Assembly: GCF_001435815.1 (NCBI RefSeq)
Contig: NZ_AZFV01000018.1
Coordinates: forward strand, 1,124-65,123
Origin: Companilactobacillus nantensis DSM 16982
GTDB taxonomy: Bacteria > Bacillota > Bacilli > Lactobacillales > Lactobacillaceae
Length of the DNA stretch: 64,000 nt
Direction of reading: 5' to 3'
Translations under genes and position numbers: made by a program
Part shown: positions 60,022-64,000 of the stretch, one piece after another
How the letters are laid out: each line of letters begins with the position of its first letter
How positions within the stretch are numbered: position 1 is the stretch's first letter
Notes under the pieces: generated by a model
What the model saw: the letters and a program-made list of their open reading frames with translations, nothing else
What the model was told of the DNA's origin: nothing
Databases searched by the model: none

Positions 60022-61974
60022 CTAAATCATATATCCAACATGTGCCATTTGTGGAACCTCATTCCAAGCCACTGGATAACCTGCACCATGTGCACAGAAG
60101 ACTGAATCAGGTGTGTTTTCTAAATCTGATACGGGATCATAATCTGCTGTATCTATTATGGCTTCTGCATTATGACATGGTCGATAACCATCTACAATGC
60201 ACTCTAATTGTCCCTGCCCATGGGTATATGAATTAACCGTTTGAGCATATCCTTGCATCTCGGAAACTGGGGTAAATCCAGTGACTGTCGTTAAGGTTAA
60301 TTCTCCTTGATCAGGTGAAATATTTGGTGCATCAAAATTACCGTTCATTTTTTGAATATCATTCATTGCCCGACCAACTTGATCTTGAGTAACCTCTAAT
60401 CGGAAACGATACCATGGTTCTAATAATTGACAATTATCACTTTGCTTAGCCATCATCAATCCCTGACGAACAGCACGCCAAGTTGCTTCGCGGAAATCTC
60501 CACCAACTGAATGAACGTTGCTAGCTCGACCGTTGATCAAAGTGATTTTCATGTCAGTTATGGGAGCTCCTGTTAAAACGCCAAGATGTTCTTTGGCTTG
60601 TAAATTACTCAAAACTTGATGTTGCCAATTACTTGGTAGCACGTCCAGACTACAATCAGAAGCAAACACTAGTCCACTACCAGCTTGCAATGGCTCCATC
60701 AGCAAGTGTACTTCGGAATAATGACGTAATGGCTCAAAATGACCGACACCTTCAACTGGTTTGGCAATTGTTTCCTTATATAAGATGCTACCTTTACCAA
60801 AACTGACATCCAAATTAAACCGCTTCAATAATAATTGTTGTAAGATTTCTAATTGTACTTCACCCATAATTTGGACACGGATTTCTTGGAGATGATTTGA
60901 CCAAGCAACGTGTAGTTGTGGATCTTCATCTTCCAATTCACGTAGAGCTGTCAAACAGGCGTGAATGTCATTATTTTGTGGATTTAAGGCATAATTCAAA
61001 ACTGGTTGAATCGTTGGTTTCAAACTATCTGTTGCTTGACCTAAGCCTTGACCAGGATAAGTATCAGTCAATCCAGTAATTGCAGCAACTCCACCAGCGG
61101 TTAGTTCAGGTACGGTCGTAAACTTTGCTCCATCATAAACACGTAATTGATTGGCCTTTTGATCTTTAACCAAAACTGTTTTATTTGGTAAAGTTCCCCC
61201 AGTAACACGAACCCAAGTTAGACGTTCATCCTTTTCATCATGCGAGATTTTAAAAACTTTGGCCGCAAAATCAGTTCCATAATTTGGTTCAATCGTCCAT
61301 CGTTTCAAACCGCCAAGAAAATCATCCACTCCTGTAACCTTCAGTGCTGATCCGAAATAACATGGAAAAACTTGTCGTTGACTGATTAACTTTTGAATCG
61401 TTTCGTCAGCAATCTCACCACTATCTAAAAAGCTTTCCAAAATATCATCATCTTGCATCGCTATTTCTTCATAAGATTCTTCCGGAATATCAGCAGACTC
61501 TGGACTATTAAAAGCAACACATCCCGCCGATAATTGAGCTTGCAACTGTTTTAAAACGGCTGCTTGATCGACACCATTAGCATCTACTTTATTAATAAAA
61601 ATAAATGTTGGTACTTGGTAATGTTCTAGCAAATGCCAAAGTGTTCGAGTATAACCTTGCACACCATCCGTGGCAGAGATAACTAATATGGCATAATCCA
61701 ATACACTCATGACTTGTTCTGTTTGTGATGCAAAATCGACGTGTCCAGGCGTATCTAGTAATGTTAACTCTAAATCATCGTATTTAAGATTCGCTTGGTG
61801 GGAGAAAATTGTAATACCACGTTTCTTTTCTAATTCATCTGGGTCTAAAAAGGCATCCCCTTTATCAACTCGACCTAACTTTCGCAATGCTCCAGAACGA
61901 TACAACATCGCCTCAGATAAAGTCGTCTTACCTGCATCAACGTGGGCCACAATTCCTGTGACAATTTGTTTCAT
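60022..61974 (-). CDS. Tet(M)-type ribosomal-protection-like translational GTPase
   Basis: 650 aa from ATG 61974, preceded by GAGGGGGAG. GTPase motifs: VAHVDAGKTT (G1), KKRGITI (G2), DTPGHVDF (G3), NKVD (G4). EF-G-like domains follow, with length close to Tet(M) (639 aa). The setting is an ordinary chromosome region without mobile-element marks next to it, which favours an intrinsic homologue. Whether it protects from tetracycline cannot be told. Confidence 0.85.
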   Translation of the reverse strand: MKQIVTGIVAHVDAGKTTLSEAMLYRSGALRKLGRVDKGDAFLDPDELEKKRGITIFSHQANLKYDDLELTLLDTPGHVDFASQTEQVMSVLDYAILVISATDGVQGYTRTLWHLLEHYQVPTFIFINKVDANGVDQAAVLKQLQAQLSAGCVAFNSPESADIPEESYEEIAMQDDDILESFLDSGEIADETIQKLISQRQVFPCYFGSALKVTGVDDFLGGLKRWTIEPNYGTDFAAKVFKISHDEKDERLTWVRVTGGTLPNKTVLVKDQKANQLRVYDGAKFTTVPELTAGGVAAITGLTDTYPGQGLGQATDSLKPTIQPVLNYALNPQNNDIHACLTALRELEDEDPQLHVAWSNHLQEIRVQIMGEVQLEILQQLLLKRFNLDVSFGKGSILYKETIAKPVEGVGHFEPLRHYSEVHLLMEPLQAGSGLVFASDCSLDVLPSNWQHQVLSNLQAKEHLGVLTGAPITDMKITLINGRASNVHSVGGDFREATWRAVRQGLMMAKQSDNCQLLEPWYRFRLEVTQDQVGRAMNDIQKMNGNFDAPNISPDQGELTLTTVTGFTPVSEMQGYAQTVNSYTHGQGQLECIVDGYRPCHNAEAIIDTADYDPVSDLENTPDSVFCAHGAGYPVAWNEVPQMAHVGYMI

Positions 61975-62101
61975 AACTTTCTCCCCCTCTGGAAATAAAT
62001 TCACGCTAATAAGTTTATCACATCCTTCACAATTCCATATTAAAAGACTATTGGCTCTGATATAATTAGCCTTATAAATTATTTTATAGGGGGAATTAAT
62101 G

Positions 62102-62623
62102 ATGAAAAAGGGATTACTTTCAAGTCTTATTGCTACAAGTCTGATGCTAGTTGGTTCAATTTTTCCAGCAATCGCTCAGGCTGATACAACAACAACTTCA
62201 GCTGTGAATATGTCCGAAACAGGAATCGTCACAACTAACAAGTTAGCTTTTCTAGCTGGTCTCCATGGCAACCTCTTTACACGTATTACCGACCGTGGTT
62301 TAGCTCCTAATACACTTTGGTATTACAACCAAACAGTTATCGGTGCTGATGGTTTCAAATACTATCGTGTTGCTACTAACGAATGGGTTGCTTCTAACTA
62401 CCTTGGTAACGTTCAGGATAAAACACCAACTGTAACAACTCCACCTGCTAAAACACCTAACATTGATACAAATACAACTAATGGCAAGATTATTGGTAAT
62501 ACAGATTCAAAAATTTATCATGTTCCTGGCCAACGTAGTTACAATATCAATTCAAAGAATGCTGTGTTCTTTAATACCGAACAAGATGCACTTAATGCTG
62601 GTTATCGTAAATCATTAAGATAA
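62102..62623 (+). CDS. Small secreted surface protein: YRVATNEW repeat and sunset-like end
   Basis: 173 aa from ATG 62102 (an ATG 3 bp earlier is equal). Signal peptide (SSLIATSLMLVGSIFPAIAQA), one SLAP/SH3-like repeat with KYYRVATNEWVASNYL, a Thr/Pro linker, and the end IYHVPGQRSYNIN... VFFNTEQDALNAGYRKS, a pattern seen in sunset-type domains. The repeat is the same as in the phage tail tip. Confidence 0.8.
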   Translation: MKKGLLSSLIATSLMLVGSIFPAIAQADTTTTSAVNMSETGIVTTNKLAFLAGLHGNLFTRITDRGLAPNTLWYYNQTVIGADGFKYYRVATNEWVASNYLGNVQDKTPTVTTPPAKTPNIDTNTTNGKIIGNTDSKIYHVPGQRSYNINSKNAVFFNTEQDALNAGYRKSLR

Positions 62624-62626
62624 GCA

Positions 62627-62654
62627 AAAATCCATCAAATTAATGATGGATTTT
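62627..62654 (+). terminator. Rho-independent terminator
   Basis: AAAATCCATCA pairs with TGATGGATTTT around a 6-nt loop, followed by more T. Closes the secreted protein gene and faces the TraX-like gene. Confidence 0.9.
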
Positions 62655-62656
62655 TT

Positions 62657-63435
62657 TTATTGGAAATTAGCAATTAAATGAATCAACCATAAGTGTAATG
62701 GATAGAAAATATAAAATAGATACTTCAATTGAGCACTGTACTTACCGATTTTCCCGTTATAAAAATGTAGTAACGGGATTATTAAGATAAAAACATATCA
62801 CTTGCATTCATGGCAATACCGTCAAAAATCATCAGTGCCGTTGGATTAGGTATTGATAGCGCCGCAGGCAATTCAATTACAGCCATAAAAATGGCTAGAG
62901 CTAAGTACCATAAATTACGTTTCTTTACACTCTTATGTGTTAGCTGAGTAATAAACATAACTGGCAAGATGATAAAACTACCTTCGAGAATCGGCAAAGA
63001 TCCGACGATTAGCAATATGATAGAAAGAATTTTCAAACTTCGATTCTTTTTGACATCTTGTTGTTGATTGTCCCACAACCAAATCACAACTGCACCAAGG
63101 GCCAACGTTAGAAAAATATTGTCACCGAAAATTGACATAGCAAATTGTTTTCGTAAAACAAATAGATTCATCAAGTAATTACCTAAGGCCATGAAGATGC
63201 CCCAACCGCACAGACGTATTAGGTAATCTTTGCGACTATGCGTATAGTGCAGCCCTTCGACAACTAAATAAGCAAAGCCAACAGCTACAACTCTCGTAAT
63301 AATATGAAAGAAGTCTGCCAGATATGGTGAAATAAAAAAAGTGATATGATCTAAAACCATCAACCCCATTAAGATGATTTTGAAAGTTTCCCGATTCATC
63401 GCCTTCGATGAAATGTTAGGTGTGAATTGTTGCAT
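62657..63435 (-). pseudogene. TraX-family membrane protein, broken by a 1-base frameshift
   Basis: The first 217 codons (ATG 63435 to TAA 62782) give a TraX-type polytopic protein (LMGLMVLDHITFFI, FILPVMFITQ). The frame stops at ASDMFLS. In the next frame the family end goes on: FYNGKIGKYSAQ, KYLFYIFYPLHLWLIH, stopping at 62657. One missing T near 62785 explains it. TraX proteins are linked to acetylation. The protein may be dead, or the base may be a sequencing error. Confidence 0.82.
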
Positions 63436-63569
63436 ATATATATTCTCCTTTACTCGTTAATCCCATTATTAAAGAATTTTTTAGCAAAGTAAATATACCT
63501 AACACAACCGTTAGTGCTATATTACAAATTAGTAAGACTAAAAAAAGACCACTTATTAGGATTGATAAA

Positions 63570-64000
63570 ATGAAAAAATTTCAAAAGTTTCTCCACTCAG
63601 ATAGTTATTATGTCGTTATTGCTTTAGCTGGATTGGCATCGTTGGTAATTCTGGTTTTAAATTATATTCCTGGTTTCGACGTTTCCAAATCACCTTATAT
63701 TGAAATTGATATCACAACATTATTAATCTTTTCATTTGATTACTTTGGGCGACTTTATTTAGCTAAAAATAAGGGTGCCTTTTTCCGTCATAATATCGTT
63801 GATTTATTGGCTATCCTGCCATTTAATACACTTTTCAATGCGTTTCGAATCTTTCGTGTAATCAATGTAATTCGTTTTGCCAAAATCTTTACGCTAGTTC
63901 GTTTCATCGGAACTGCTGGTAAGATGCAAAAAAATGCCAAAAAGTTTTTAAAAATCAACGGTTTCATTTATTTGACAATAATTTGTGGAATTGTTTTAGT
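63570..64000 (+). CDS. Voltage-gated ion channel, N-terminal part (cut by window end)
   Basis: Open from ATG 63570 to the window end, 143 codons. Helices S1-S4 are visible: VVIALAGLASLVILVLNY, TTLLIFSFDYFGRLYLA, NIVDLLAILPF and the Arg-spaced S4 FRIFRVINVIRFAKIFTLVRF. This fits a potassium channel of the Kch/Ion_trans type. The pore lies outside the window. Confidence 0.8.
   Translation, partial: MKKFQKFLHSDSYYVVIALAGLASLVILVLNYIPGFDVSKSPYIEIDITTLLIFSFDYFGRLYLAKNKGAFFRHNIVDLLAILPFNTLFNAFRIFRVINVIRFAKIFTLVRFIGTAGKMQKNAKKFLKINGFIYLTIICGIVL

Noticed and set aside
60022-61974. Acquired tetracycline-resistance gene
   Set aside because: No mobile-element marks, no base-composition break visible by eye and an ordinary chromosomal context; family likeness alone does not show resistance.

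Overview
The window is low-GC DNA from a Lactobacillaceae-type Firmicute. The chromosomal genes fit that group: a KxYKxGKxW-signal adhesin with MBG repeats, an NADH oxidase, PnuC, YxeA, and a small secreted protein with a surface-type 'YRVATNEW' repeat. A Companilactobacillus-like host is a reasonable guess, but the genus cannot be fixed from sequence alone. A complete-looking temperate siphophage prophage of about 44 kb (15,495-59,607) lies in the middle, bounded by a perfect 32-bp direct repeat (attL/attR).

Left chromosomal flank (1-15,494): a truncated giant adhesin running off the left edge, NADH oxidase, a TTG-started EAL-domain protein, a secreted multidomain protein whose best start is an unusual ATT codon, small membrane proteins, YxeA, an alpha/beta hydrolase, PnuC, AhpC, an HD hydrolase with a PgpA-like protein, and a universal stress protein. 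Right flank (59,608-64,000): a 96-aa gene whose leader is the att core, a Tet(M)-like ribosomal-protection GTPase, a small secreted surface protein, a TraX-like gene broken by a 1-base frameshift, and the start of a voltage-gated ion channel gene.

Prophage, read mainly on the minus strand from right to left: integrase, membrane cargo genes and a CI-type repressor (plus strand, 56.4-59.5 kb); Cro and ORF6N antirepressor; early genes with two plus-strand minigenes set among them; a replication block (Gp157, AAA ATPase, DEAD helicase, DUF669, VRR-NUC, P4-type primase-helicase) with a six-iteron origin candidate at 47.2-47.5 kb; a long run of small coupled accessory genes with four DUF1642-like paralogues; an ArpU/RinA-type late regulator; a 1.1-kb non-coding region with one tRNA-Asn and several degenerate tRNA-like elements; HNH-TerS-TerL packaging, HK97 head, connector and tail genes (with a gpG/gpGT -1 frameshift site); tape measure, Dit, a split tail-tip protein, baseplate, XkdX, holin and GH25 lysin. 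Between the lysin and attL, a plus-strand cassette of three tiny genes has its own promoter with a perfect 18-bp palindrome and its own terminator.

The most interesting signals: (1) the cluster of tRNA-like elements, which keep a 7-bp acceptor stem and a canonical T-arm while the anticodon arm is missing or altered; (2) integration inside the 5' leader of a small host gene, leaving its promoter about 44 kb away at attL, while the phage carries a diverged homologue of that gene; (3) the three-gene cassette beside attL; (4) the iteron origin.
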